Made by a program: the position numbers and the translations under genes
Notes under the pieces: generated by a model
Told to the model about the DNA's origin: nothing
The model's input: the letters and a program-made list of their open reading frames with translations, nothing else
Database searches by the model: none
Source of the DNA: Bacteroidota bacterium
Lineage (GTDB): Bacteria; Pseudomonadota; Alphaproteobacteria; Puniceispirillales; Puniceispirillaceae
DNA length: 6,690 bases
NCBI GenBank assembly: GCA_009936825.1
Contig: JAACDV010000037.1
Location: 1 to 6,690 of the forward strand
Reading direction: 5' to 3'
Part shown: one piece after another, positions 1-6,050 of the stretch
Numbering within the stretch: the stretch's first letter is position 1
How the letters are laid out: every line of letters starts with the position of its first letter

Positions 1-816
1 AATTATCGCCGTTTCCGCAATACGCTGCGCTATCTTCTGGGCGCGCTGGACGGTTTCGATAAAGGTGAAGCGGTCGCTTATGATGACATGCCGGCGCTGG
101 AACGGTGGGTTTTACACCGCCTTGCCGAAATTGATCTTCGCATTCGCAAGATGACCGAAGCTTATGATTTCCATGGTATTTTTACCGAACTTCACACGCT
201 GTGTAATAGCGATCTCTCTGCATTTTATTTTGAAATCCGCAAAGACCGGCTTTACTGCGATGCGGCAGAGTCACCGGAACGGCGCGCCTGTCGCACGGTG
301 ATGAACGAGGTCTTCCAACGGTTAACGGCTTGGCTGGCCCCGATCCTGTGTTTCACCGCTGAGGAAGCATGGCAATCGCAGGTGAACGACATCGAAAACT
401 CAGTTCATCTTCGCAGCTATGATGCGGTTCCTCCCGAATGGTATGATGAGAAAGTTGGGTCGCGCTGGGCCGCTATCCGCCGCGCCCGTGCGGTTGTGAC
501 CAGCGCATTGGAGGCGGCGCGCAACGACGGGGCCATTAAGGGGTCGCTTCAGGCAGCGCCGATTGTTCATGTCAGTAATGAAATTGCCGCTCTGTTCGCT
601 GGCGAAGATGCAGCCGCATTATTCATCACCTCGGGGGCACATATTACCGATGCTGCTGCTCCGGGCGATGCTTTCCGTGTTGAGGGAATTGATGATGTGT
701 TTGTTGCATTTGCCGTTGCCGATGGCGAGAAATGTGCGCGTTGTTGGAAAATTACGCCCGAAGTAAAGGTTGAAGATGGTATCTGTATACGCTGCGAGAC
801 TGTGGTGAATGGATAG
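1..816 (+). CDS. ileS: Isoleucyl-tRNA synthetase, C-terminal part (5' end outside window)
   Basis: This is the last 271 residues of a cytoplasmic class I aminoacyl-tRNA synthetase that charges tRNA-Ile. The frame is open from the first base, so the gene starts left of the window; the catalytic HIGH/KMSKS domain and the editing domain are not visible here. What is seen is the anticodon-binding helical region (YRRFRNTLRYLLGAL at the left edge, LERWVLHRLAE, AYDFH, FEIRKDRLYCD, APILCFTAEEAW), the GSLQAA and FITSGA blocks typical of IleRS, and a C-terminal zinc finger. Its four cysteines lie in CARC (733-744) and CIRC (784-795). The C-terminal zinc knuckle is the bacterial-type IleRS arrangement, as in E. 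coli. The stop is TAG at 814-816, and lspA begins 34 bases later on the same strand. The ileS-lspA pairing is common in proteobacteria and suggests co-transcription. The visible part shows no defect. Confidence 0.97.
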   Translation, partial: NYRRFRNTLRYLLGALDGFDKGEAVAYDDMPALERWVLHRLAEIDLRIRKMTEAYDFHGIFTELHTLCNSDLSAFYFEIRKDRLYCDAAESPERRACRTVMNEVFQRLTAWLAPILCFTAEEAWQSQVNDIENSVHLRSYDAVPPEWYDEKVGSRWAAIRRARAVVTSALEAARNDGAIKGSLQAAPIVHVSNEIAALFAGEDAAALFITSGAHITDAAAPGDAFRVEGIDDVFVAFAVADGEKCARCWKITPEVKVEDGICIRCETVVNG

Positions 817-850
817 CTGGATAAGGCTGGAACGTGACGGGTGACCAAAA

Positions 851-1390
851 ATGAGGCCCAAAGACGAGATCAGGGACGAGGCCAGCGGCGAGCCTGATGG
901 TTTGGCGCGTCTGTCGGTCCGCCAGAAAATATGCCTGATTGCGGGGGCGGTGTTGCTCGTCGATTTTATCACCAAGCAGATCATGCTGGACTGGATTTTC
1001 TATCCTCCGCTTCGTGTTGAGGTGTTACCGTTTCTAAATTTTGTGCCGGTCTGGAATCCAGGTATTAGTTTTGGTATGCTGACGACCGATGGAATGCTTG
1101 TTCCGGTTCTATTGACAGTGCTGGCGATAGCGGTTGCCGTTTGGTTGATATGGAAGGCGCCGCGCTTTCACCGCTTTGAGCGAATGGGCGCAGGTCTGAT
1201 TGCTGGCGGTGCAGTTGGCAACGCGCTAGACCGCATCCGCTTTGGCAAAGTAGTTGATTTTATCGATGTTTTTGTACAAACATGGGGTTTGCATTGGCCA
1301 GCTTTCAATATTGCCGATGCGGCGATTACCATCGGAGCGTTACTGTGGTTCTACAGCATTCTGGCCGAACGGGAGACAGAGGCATCATGA
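851..1390 (+). CDS. lspA: Lipoprotein signal peptidase (signal peptidase II)
   Basis: This 179-residue inner-membrane aspartic protease cleaves the signal peptide of prolipoproteins just before the lipid-modified cysteine. The order of family blocks is complete: DFITK near residue 38, WNPGISFG at 68-75, GGAVGNALDRIRFGKVVDF at 119-137 and FNIADAAITIG at 152-162. The catalytic aspartates expected from the family are D136 in VVDF and D156 in NIAD; N124 and D127 are also in place. Four hydrophobic segments are visible, at about 27-43, 82-101, 112-124 and 155-171. The N-terminal 20 residues are hydrophilic and somewhat longer than in E. coli LspA. The ATG at 851 is the first start after an in-frame stop at 842-844, and no strong Shine-Dalgarno sequence is seen before it. 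The TGA stop overlaps the next start as ATGA, which suggests translational coupling to the lipoprotein gene behind it. Confidence 0.98.
   Translation: MRPKDEIRDEASGEPDGLARLSVRQKICLIAGAVLLVDFITKQIMLDWIFYPPLRVEVLPFLNFVPVWNPGISFGMLTTDGMLVPVLLTVLAIAVAVWLIWKAPRFHRFERMGAGLIAGGAVGNALDRIRFGKVVDFIDVFVQTWGLHWPAFNIADAAITIGALLWFYSILAERETEAS
1378..1382 (+). promoter_or_regulatory. Putative ribosome binding site for the DUF3035 lipoprotein gene
   Basis: AGAGG stands four bases before the ATG at 1387, inside the end of lspA. Together with the ATGA stop/start overlap it favours 1387 as the lipoprotein start. A competing in-frame ATG at 1456 has its own AGGA at 1446-1449 with a six-base spacer, so the choice is not settled. 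Confidence 0.45.
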
Positions 1391-2103
1391 AGAACAACAT
1401 CATGACGAACAATATTGGGATCAATAGCGGGATTAATACCGGAATAGGATTTGAAATGGGTTGTGAGGCTGGCTCAAAGACCGAATCAATTGGGCCCGGA
1501 GCAATTGGGCCCGGATCATCTGGACCCGGATCATCTGGTGTCGGCAGGCTGGCCGCGTCTCTGCTGGTGATTGCGATGGCGGGTGTTTTTGTCAGTGGCT
1601 GTTCGGACGTACGGCGCGCTATTGGGGAAGAAAAATCATCACCAGACGAATTTGAAGTTGTAATTCGCGCCCCGCTATCTCTTCCTCCGGGTTTTGCCTC
1701 GAAATCTTCTGATATTGTCTCCGGCACAGCATCTTCCGGCGGATCAGCCGGGTCAGAAACAGGGGCGGGCAGCAACCCAACCGATGCGCGCTCAATCGCG
1801 GCAGGCACGCTTCAATCAGCCGAAGGTGAGGTTGGATCGGGATATGATCAGGTTTTCAATTTTGCTGCGATCCCGGAAAACATCCGTGATCTGGTTGACG
1901 AGGAAACGCTGGGTATCCAGTTTGAGCGCCGTCTTCCGCTTGAGATATTGTTCGGCGGTCTGCCAGATATTGGTCCGGTTCTTGACAAAATGGCGGAAGA
2001 TCAACGGCTGCGTGCCAATTTCCGTAAAGGTTTGTTGGCGACCGAAGGGCCGACCTACGGAATTGATGATCAAACCGATGAGCCGGTCGCTGTCGGCAAA
2101 TAG
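1387..2103 (+). CDS. DUF3035-family lipoprotein with long, repeat-bearing N-terminal region
   Basis: This is a predicted envelope lipoprotein of 238 residues, function unknown. After a hydrophobic stretch (about residues 55-69) comes VSGC, an acceptable lipobox with the lipidated cysteine at C72 (1600-1602). The sequence SPDEFEVVIRAPLSLPPGF shortly after is the hallmark of the alphaproteobacterial DUF3035 family, and NIRDLVDEETLG further on also fits. The middle of the mature protein (about 105-140) is rich in Gly, Ser and Ala, looks unstructured, and replaces the proline-rich stretch I expect in this family. The start is uncertain. ATG 1387 overlaps the lspA stop and has AGAGG before it, but gives about 54 residues ahead of the hydrophobic helix, which is very long for a lipoprotein signal. 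ATG 1456 (residue 24) has AGGA before it and shortens this. No ATG, GTG or TTG lies just before the helix. The upstream neighbour lspA would process it. Family assignment is fairly sure; a role is not claimed. Confidence 0.85.
   Translation: MKNNIMTNNIGINSGINTGIGFEMGCEAGSKTESIGPGAIGPGSSGPGSSGVGRLAASLLVIAMAGVFVSGCSDVRRAIGEEKSSPDEFEVVIRAPLSLPPGFASKSSDIVSGTASSGGSAGSETGAGSNPTDARSIAAGTLQSAEGEVGSGYDQVFNFAAIPENIRDLVDEETLGIQFERRLPLEILFGGLPDIGPVLDKMAEDQRLRANFRKGLLATEGPTYGIDDQTDEPVAVGK
1487..1546 (+). repeat. 15-base tandem repeat, four units, in the lipoprotein N-terminal region
   Basis: Four consecutive 15-base units are visible: caattgggcccggag, caattgggcccggat, catctggacccggat and catctggtgtcggca. 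Units 1 and 2 differ only in the last base, and the later units diverge progressively. Because the period is divisible by three, the frame is kept, and the units encode a Gly-Pro-Ser pattern (IGPGA, IGPGS, SGPGS, SGVGR). The array lies between the putative start and the signal-peptide helix. It looks like an in-frame minisatellite made by slippage. Confidence 0.9.
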
Positions 2104-2121
2104 GGGTGGCAATCAGCTGAA

Positions 2122-4002
2122 ATGGCATTCATCAGGCAGCTACCTGACACACTCGTTGACCAAATTGCAGCCGGTGAGGTTGTTGAAAGACCTGCCAGTG
2201 CGCTGCAAGAACTCGTCGAAAATTCGCTTGATGCCGGTGCTCGCCGGATCAGTATTGCCTTACGGCGCGGCGGCATTGACGAAATTACCGTTACCGATGA
2301 TGGCCTTGGTATGTCCGCCGATGATCTGGCGCTGGCAGTGCAAAGGCATGCCACATCAAAGCTTCCCGATGGCCGTCTCGATGATATCAAATGGCTGGGA
2401 TTTCGCGGTGAGGCACTACCCTCAATCGGTGCGGTCTCGCATCTCTCAATCACTTCGGTTGAAGCGGGTGATGCCCATGCTTGGCGAATCGAGGTAAATG
2501 CCGGAAAGCTGACAAACCCCACACCGGCGGCGCTGGCAAAAGGAACGCAAGTTTCGGTTCGCCAGCTTTTTAAGGCGGTTCCGGCGCGGCTCAAATTCTT
2601 AAAAACCGAACGGACCGAGCAAGGCCGCTGTGTTGATATTATTCGGCGGCTGGCAATGGCATGGCCCGATGTTAGTTTTAGCCTGAGCAATGATGATCGC
2701 ACGCTGATCGACCTTACTGCTTCGGACGACAATCTTTTGACTAAAAATAGCGATTCTAAGGCAGCGGCTCTGGCCCGCCGCCTAGCGGCGGTCATGGGCA
2801 AAACATTTGCTGATGAGGCGGTGCGAATCAATGCGGCCCGCGATAACGTTATTCTGCGTGGGATGATCAGCCTGCCAACAATGAACCGTCCCACACCGGC
2901 GTCAATTTTTCTGTTTGTAAATGGCCGCCCGGTGCAGGATCGGTCTTTGCTGGGGGCTGTACGCGCTGGATATGGTGATACTCTGCCGCGCGGGCGCTAT
3001 CCTTTGGCGGCATTGTTTTTGACTCTTCCGGCAGAATCGCTCGATGTGAATGTGCATCCGGCCAAATCTGAGGTTCGGTTTCGCGATGCCGCTGGTGTGC
3101 GTTCGCTCTTGGTTGGGGCAACCTCGGCGCAGCTTCTTGACGACGGGGTTCGTACGACTGCCGAAGGCGGTGCGGTTGCGGCGCGTTTAATGGCGGCTGG
3201 TGGAAACAACAGCTCGCGCGGATTTTCGGCGCCTCCGTATAGCGGATACGTTCCTCCATCAGCCGCCCATTGGCAGGCCCCTTCGCAAGATAATAAACAA
3301 GACGGGCAGCAAGACGGACAGCCTACCGGAATGCTTGGTGATCTGCCGCCAATGGCCCGCCCAACCAGTATGAACGACCAGTCTGCTGATCGGCCTGTTG
3401 ATAGCAATGATGGTGCAATTGATAGCTTGCTTGGCGCGGCGCGGGCCCAGCTTCACAAAACCTATATCGTCGCCGAAACCACACGAGGCATTACCATTAT
3501 TGATCAGCATGCCGCGCATGAACGGCTGGTAATGGAACGGATGAAGGCGGCCATGGCGGTTGGCGGTGTCGCCGTTCAGAACCTGCTTTTGCCCGAAGTG
3601 GTTGATTTACCCGCGCATCACCGTCAGGCGATTCTGGATGAGGCAAGCTTGCTGTCAGATCTTGGGCTGGAAATCGAAGGGTTTGGCGAAGGCTCTGTTC
3701 TGGTGCGCGGTGTTCCGGCTTTGCTGGGGTCACCCAATCCGGCGCAACTGGTTCGCGATATCGCCGAGGAGCTTGCCGAACTTGGCGGCAGCCGGGTTTT
3801 AGAGGATAAGCTCTCCCATGTTCTGGCGACAGTATCGTGTCACGGCTCGGTTCGCGCTGGACGGCAATTAAATGATGCTGAGATGAATGCGCTATTGCGG
3901 GAGATGGAAGTAACGCCGCATTCGGGCCAATGCAATCATGGCCGTCCGACATGGGTGACGCTTTCGCTAGCCGATATTGAAAAGTTATTTGGCCGCCGTT
4001 AG
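2122..4002 (+). CDS. mutL: DNA mismatch repair protein MutL (endonuclease type)
   Basis: This 626-residue protein links mismatch recognition by MutS to strand removal. The N-terminal GHKL ATPase is complete. QIAAGEVVERPAS (14-26) leads to ELVENSLDAGA with catalytic E30 and metal-binding N34. Next come TDDGLGM with D59, then HATSK, and the ATP lid GFRGEAL. FVNGRPVQDRSL and NVHPAKSEVRF with K315 belong to the transducer region. Residues about 345-430 are a Gln/Asp/Gly-rich linker. The C-terminal domain carries the metal-dependent nicking motif DQHA(x)2E(x)4E (D461, H463, E467, E472), SCHGSVRAG around C573, and CNHGRP at 604-609. These are the features of nicking MutL proteins and are absent from E. 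coli-type MutL, which relies on MutH. The ATG at 2122 gives the canonical N-terminus and lies 18 bases after the lipoprotein stop; AGGGG at 2102-2106 is a distant possible ribosome site. The stop codon abuts the end of the extended rsmD frame on the other strand. Confidence 0.98.
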   Translation: MAFIRQLPDTLVDQIAAGEVVERPASALQELVENSLDAGARRISIALRRGGIDEITVTDDGLGMSADDLALAVQRHATSKLPDGRLDDIKWLGFRGEALPSIGAVSHLSITSVEAGDAHAWRIEVNAGKLTNPTPAALAKGTQVSVRQLFKAVPARLKFLKTERTEQGRCVDIIRRLAMAWPDVSFSLSNDDRTLIDLTASDDNLLTKNSDSKAAALARRLAAVMGKTFADEAVRINAARDNVILRGMISLPTMNRPTPASIFLFVNGRPVQDRSLLGAVRAGYGDTLPRGRYPLAALFLTLPAESLDVNVHPAKSEVRFRDAAGVRSLLVGATSAQLLDDGVRTTAEGGAVAARLMAAGGNNSSRGFSAPPYSGYVPPSAAHWQAPSQDNKQDGQQDGQPTGMLGDLPPMARPTSMNDQSADRPVDSNDGAIDSLLGAARAQLHKTYIVAETTRGITIIDQHAAHERLVMERMKAAMAVGGVAVQNLLLPEVVDLPAHHRQAILDEASLLSDLGLEIEGFGEGSVLVRGVPALLGSPNPAQLVRDIAEELAELGGSRVLEDKLSHVLATVSCHGSVRAGRQLNDAEMNALLREMEVTPHSGQCNHGRPTWVTLSLADIEKLFGRR

Positions 4003-4079
4003 GCCGGATTGCGGATCAAAAAATGCAGCATGGCGCGCCCATACCGGCGGGCGCTATCAAGGCTTAGGCTGGCGCGTTA
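3999..4079 (-). pseudogene. Detached C-terminal tail of RsmD behind an in-frame TAA
   Basis: Read on the minus strand, the TAA at 4077-4079 ends the rsmD frame, but the same frame continues without a break for 25 codons and stops at 3999-4001 (TAA). The translation contains LDSARRYGRAMLHFLIR, which matches the pattern that normally closes RsmD-type methyltransferases: a strand reading roughly 'LDERRYG...FLR', the last strand of the Rossmann-like sheet. No frameshift is needed; one base change in the TAA would restore a protein of 190 residues. I read this as a nonsense mutation or a sequencing/assembly error. Readthrough is a less likely option. A GC-rich 6-base-pair hairpin (4035-4040 with 4049-4054) and a run of six T on the minus strand (4018-4023) fall inside this tail, but they are too far apart for a normal terminator. 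Confidence 0.75.
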
Positions 4080-4571
4080 CACCAGATCCGGATCCAGAAT
4101 TTCATCATTCGCGGTTTCAATCACAATCAGCGCATCATCAGCAAATGCTCCAAGGCGAAGCAACCTCACCGCAGCATTTAGCCCATGTCCGCTGTTATAA
4201 GGGGCGTCGATCAACGCCAGATTAGCCGGGGTTTCGCGCCAACTGGCCAATGTCAGCGCGTCACCGGCGATGATACGGGCTTCGCGTTGACGGTCCAACC
4301 GCGCGATGTTGGATCGAAGTACCTTTATTGCCGCCGGATCGCGTTCGATAAAAATTGAAGCAGCGGCACCGCGTGATAGTGCCTCCAGCCCCAGCGCGCC
4401 GGTTCCGGCAAACGCATCTATCACCCGCGCGTTGTCCAGTACGCGCCCGAACCTGCCACCATCCAGAATATTGAATAGCGATTCCCGAACCCTGTCGGCG
4501 GTGGGTCTGGTTTCAGCGCTGGCGGGTTGGGCCAGCTTTGTGCCGCGATGCCGGCCGGCGATTATCCGCAT
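4077..4571 (-). CDS. rsmD: 16S rRNA (guanine-966-N2)-methyltransferase RsmD, C-terminally truncated
   Basis: RsmD methylates the exocyclic amine of G966 in 16S rRNA using S-adenosylmethionine. The family blocks are clear: MRIIAGRHRGTKL at the N-terminus, TRPTADRVRESLFNIL at 21-36, the cofactor-binding loop DAFAGTGALGLEALSRG at 52-68, and the acidic end of strand 2 (FIERD, 74-78). Catalytic motif IV reads DAPY (122-125) where the family norm is DPPY or DPPF. The ATG at 4569-4571 is chosen because it gives the standard MRIIAG start and has AGGAAAG upstream; an open frame runs back to 4742 but has no family similarity. Counted from this start the protein is 164 residues and ends abruptly after DPDLV, lacking the final strand that the same frame encodes beyond the stop. 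Its first 59 bases overlap the end of rluB in another frame, so the two are likely translated from one message. Identity is sure; activity of the truncated form is doubtful. Confidence 0.93.
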   Translation of the reverse strand: MRIIAGRHRGTKLAQPASAETRPTADRVRESLFNILDGGRFGRVLDNARVIDAFAGTGALGLEALSRGAAASIFIERDPAAIKVLRSNIARLDRQREARIIAGDALTLASWRETPANLALIDAPYNSGHGLNAAVRLLRLGAFADDALIVIETANDEILDPDLV

Positions 4572-5499
4572 CTTGCCGCTTTCCTGATAGGCTGAGGGTT
4601 CCGGACCGGGCATTTGGTCCGGCGTCAGATTTGGTTTTAGCCCGGCTATCGAAATTACTCTTAGCCTTACCGGCGAATTTATGTCCGCTTTGCCGTCGGC
4701 GTTTTGGCGCGGTGCCTCCTGCTGGCTTGTCATCCGCGTCAACGGGGGCGGTAATTCCCAACTGGTCAGCCAGAACGCGCGAACGGACTATCTCGGTCTC
4801 ACCTGCAGGCAGATCGCCAAGCATAAACGGGCCGTAGGATATCCGAATCAGGCGGCTTACATGGTGGCCAAGATATTCCATAATTCGGCGGACTTCACGG
4901 TTTTTCCCCTCACGAATGGCGATTGTCAGCCATGCGTTGCTGGCCATCTGCCGATCGAGTCGGGCGTGAATATCGCCATAGCGAACGCCGTCAACCGTAA
5001 CCCCCCCAGCAAGATCTTCCAGAGCCTTGGTGTTAACATGGCCTTGCACGCGGACCCGGTATTTACGGCTCCAACCGGTGCTTGGCAGTTCCAGATGCCG
5101 CGCCAGCCCGCCATCATTGGTCAGCAGAATCAACCCTTCGGAATCCATATCTAGGCGCCCAACCGAAAGCACGCGCCCAAGTGATGCGGGCAGTGCGTCA
5201 AAAATCGTTTCGCGGTCTTTTTCATCGCGGTCGGTAACCACAAGGCCGCGCGGTTTATGATAGCGCCATAATTTTACCGCTTCACGCGCGGGAAGGCGCT
5301 TACCATCGACGGTAATCTCATCTGCTAAGGTGACATTCAGCGCCGGACTGGAAATGACCTCACCATTGACCGTAACGCGGCCATCGGCGATACGCGCCTC
5401 GGCATCACGGCGTGAACAAACACCCGCGCGCGCAATATGTTTCGCAATACGCTCAGGCGCGCCGGATGAGGCAAGGCTGAAGGAGGCTGAACCAGACAT
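4513..5499 (-). CDS. rluB: 23S rRNA pseudouridine synthase, RluB/RsuA family
   Basis: The enzyme isomerises a uridine in rRNA to pseudouridine; RluB of E. coli acts on U2605 of 23S rRNA. This 328-residue protein has an N-terminal S4 RNA-binding domain (ERIAKHIARAGVCSRRDAEA onward, about 16-62). The catalytic domain begins with KLWRYHKPRGLVVTDRD. GRLDMDSEGLILLTNDG (114-130) carries the catalytic aspartate D117, KYRV.V.G follows at 146-153, and the closing block GKNREVRRIMEYLGHHVSRL leads into ISYGPFMLGDLPAGE. The last 75 residues or so are a basic, low-complexity tail rich in Lys, Arg, Ser and Gly, probably disordered and RNA-contacting. The end of the tail is encoded in the 59-base overlap with rsmD. 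The ATG at 5497-5499 has only a weak upstream ribosome site, but it places a short leader before the S4 domain as usual. The RsuA/RluB/RluE/RluF group is hard to split by eye; RluB is the best fit from the closing block and the neighbour rsmD. Confidence 0.92.
   Translation of the reverse strand: MSGSASFSLASSGAPERIAKHIARAGVCSRRDAEARIADGRVTVNGEVISSPALNVTLADEITVDGKRLPAREAVKLWRYHKPRGLVVTDRDEKDRETIFDALPASLGRVLSVGRLDMDSEGLILLTNDGGLARHLELPSTGWSRKYRVRVQGHVNTKALEDLAGGVTVDGVRYGDIHARLDRQMASNAWLTIAIREGKNREVRRIMEYLGHHVSRLIRISYGPFMLGDLPAGETEIVRSRVLADQLGITAPVDADDKPAGGTAPKRRRQSGHKFAGKAKSNFDSRAKTKSDAGPNARSGTLSLSGKRQDADNRRPASRHKAGPTRQR
4579..4585 (-). promoter_or_regulatory. Ribosome binding site for rsmD, inside rluB
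   Basis: On the minus strand AGGAAAG stands seven bases before the ATG at 4569-4571. It lies within the rluB coding region and supports the short rsmD start over in-frame starts further upstream. Confidence 0.6.
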
Positions 5500-5569
5500 G
5501 CCGCTGGTTTAATCGCAAATGCCCGACTTTGCAAATGTTCGGCGCTTGTGCCACAAATTATGGATGGTA
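5500..5569. other. Divergent intergenic region between rluB and tadA
   Basis: About 70 bases separate the rluB start from the preferred tadA start, so the promoters of both genes probably lie here or in the gene starts. The region holds an 8-base palindrome TTTGCAAA (5528-5535) and a direct repeat GCAAATG (5515-5521 and 5531-5537). On the minus strand TTGCAA followed 17 bases later by TAAACC is a poor promoter match. No convincing -35/-10 pair is seen for tadA. Confidence 0.3.
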
Positions 5570-6025
5570 ATGCGCGCTCACGAACCCGGCATCATGGACT
5601 ATCTTCTAAACGAAGCCGCAGCGGCTGCGGCTGCGGGCGAAGTTCCTGTAGCGGCGGCGATTACAGATTTGCAAGGGTGCATTATCGCCATGGCGCAGAA
5701 CCGCATGCGCCGCGATGAAAACGTTCTGCATCATGCTGAAATGCTGGCGATTGAGGCTGCACTAGCGAATCGCGGCGGGGGGCGTCTGGATGATTGCGAT
5801 CTGTGGGTGACGCTGGAGCCTTGCACCATGTGTGCTGGGGCGATTGCACATGCACGGATCAGGCGGCTGTATTTTGCCGCCTTTGATGCCAAGGCCGGAG
5901 CCGTTGAATCCGGCATTAGGTTTTTTGATAGCCCTAGTTGTCATCACCGGCCTGAAATTTATGGCGGGTTGTCCGAAGCTGCCGCCGCCGAACAGTTGCG
6001 GGCGTTTTTTGCTGCGCGGCGGTAG
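5570..6025 (+). CDS. tadA: tRNA-specific adenosine deaminase TadA
   Basis: TadA deaminates adenosine-34 of tRNA to inosine at the wobble position, which is essential for decoding in most bacteria. The zinc-dependent deaminase core is intact: GEVPVAAAITD, then HHAEMLAIEAA with the zinc-binding histidine and proton-shuttling glutamate (HAE), then VTLEPCTMCAGAIAHARI with both zinc cysteines (PCxxC). DAKAGA follows, as in other TadA proteins, and the C-terminus ends in a helix with FFAARR. From this start the protein is 151 residues, close to the family length. The start is uncertain. In-frame ATGs lie at 5519, 5564, 5570 and 5594; 5570 gives the usual eight or so residues before the first helix and has a GGATGG-like stretch ahead, whereas 5519 adds a leader without family character and lacks a ribosome site. 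An alanine run (about 5612-5635) sits at the first helix. The gene is divergent from rluB and convergent with purD, 25 bases away. Confidence 0.95.
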   Translation: MRAHEPGIMDYLLNEAAAAAAAGEVPVAAAITDLQGCIIAMAQNRMRRDENVLHHAEMLAIEAALANRGGGRLDDCDLWVTLEPCTMCAGAIAHARIRRLYFAAFDAKAGAVESGIRFFDSPSCHHRPEIYGGLSEAAAAEQLRAFFAARR

Positions 6026-6050
6026 ATGCCTACAGGCGCTAAAAATCTAT

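Noticed and set aside
1694..2497. Plus-strand open frame across the lipoprotein/mutL junction in another frame
   Set aside because: It overlaps two supported genes out of frame and its translation shows no family features.
2070..2894. Long open frame (274 codons) on the minus strand opposite mutL
   Set aside because: It lies entirely antisense to well-conserved mutL domains, has a low-complexity Arg/Ser/Ala composition and no recognisable motif; it is a shadow of codon bias.
4035..4054. GC-rich hairpin (GCGCCC...GGGCGC) with a minus-strand T run at 4018-4023, as an rsmD terminator
   Set aside because: The T run begins 11 bases after the stem and both elements fall inside the codons of the RsmD tail, so a rho-independent terminator is not supported.
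4572..4742. Upstream extension of the rsmD frame to an ATG at 4742
   Set aside because: The extra 57 residues have no RsmD character and lie inside rluB; the MRIIAG start with its own ribosome site is the standard one.
5529..5561. Promoter for tadA with TTGCAA as -35
   Set aside because: No -10-like hexamer is found at 16-18 bases; AAATTAT is more than 20 bases away.
5519..5569. Longer TadA N-terminus from ATG 5519
   Set aside because: The added 17 residues resemble no TadA leader and there is no ribosome site; it remains possible but is less likely than 5570.
6026..6050. Terminator between convergent tadA and purD (GCCTACAGGC)
   Set aside because: The stem is only four base pairs with a two-base loop, and there is no proper T run directly after it on either strand.
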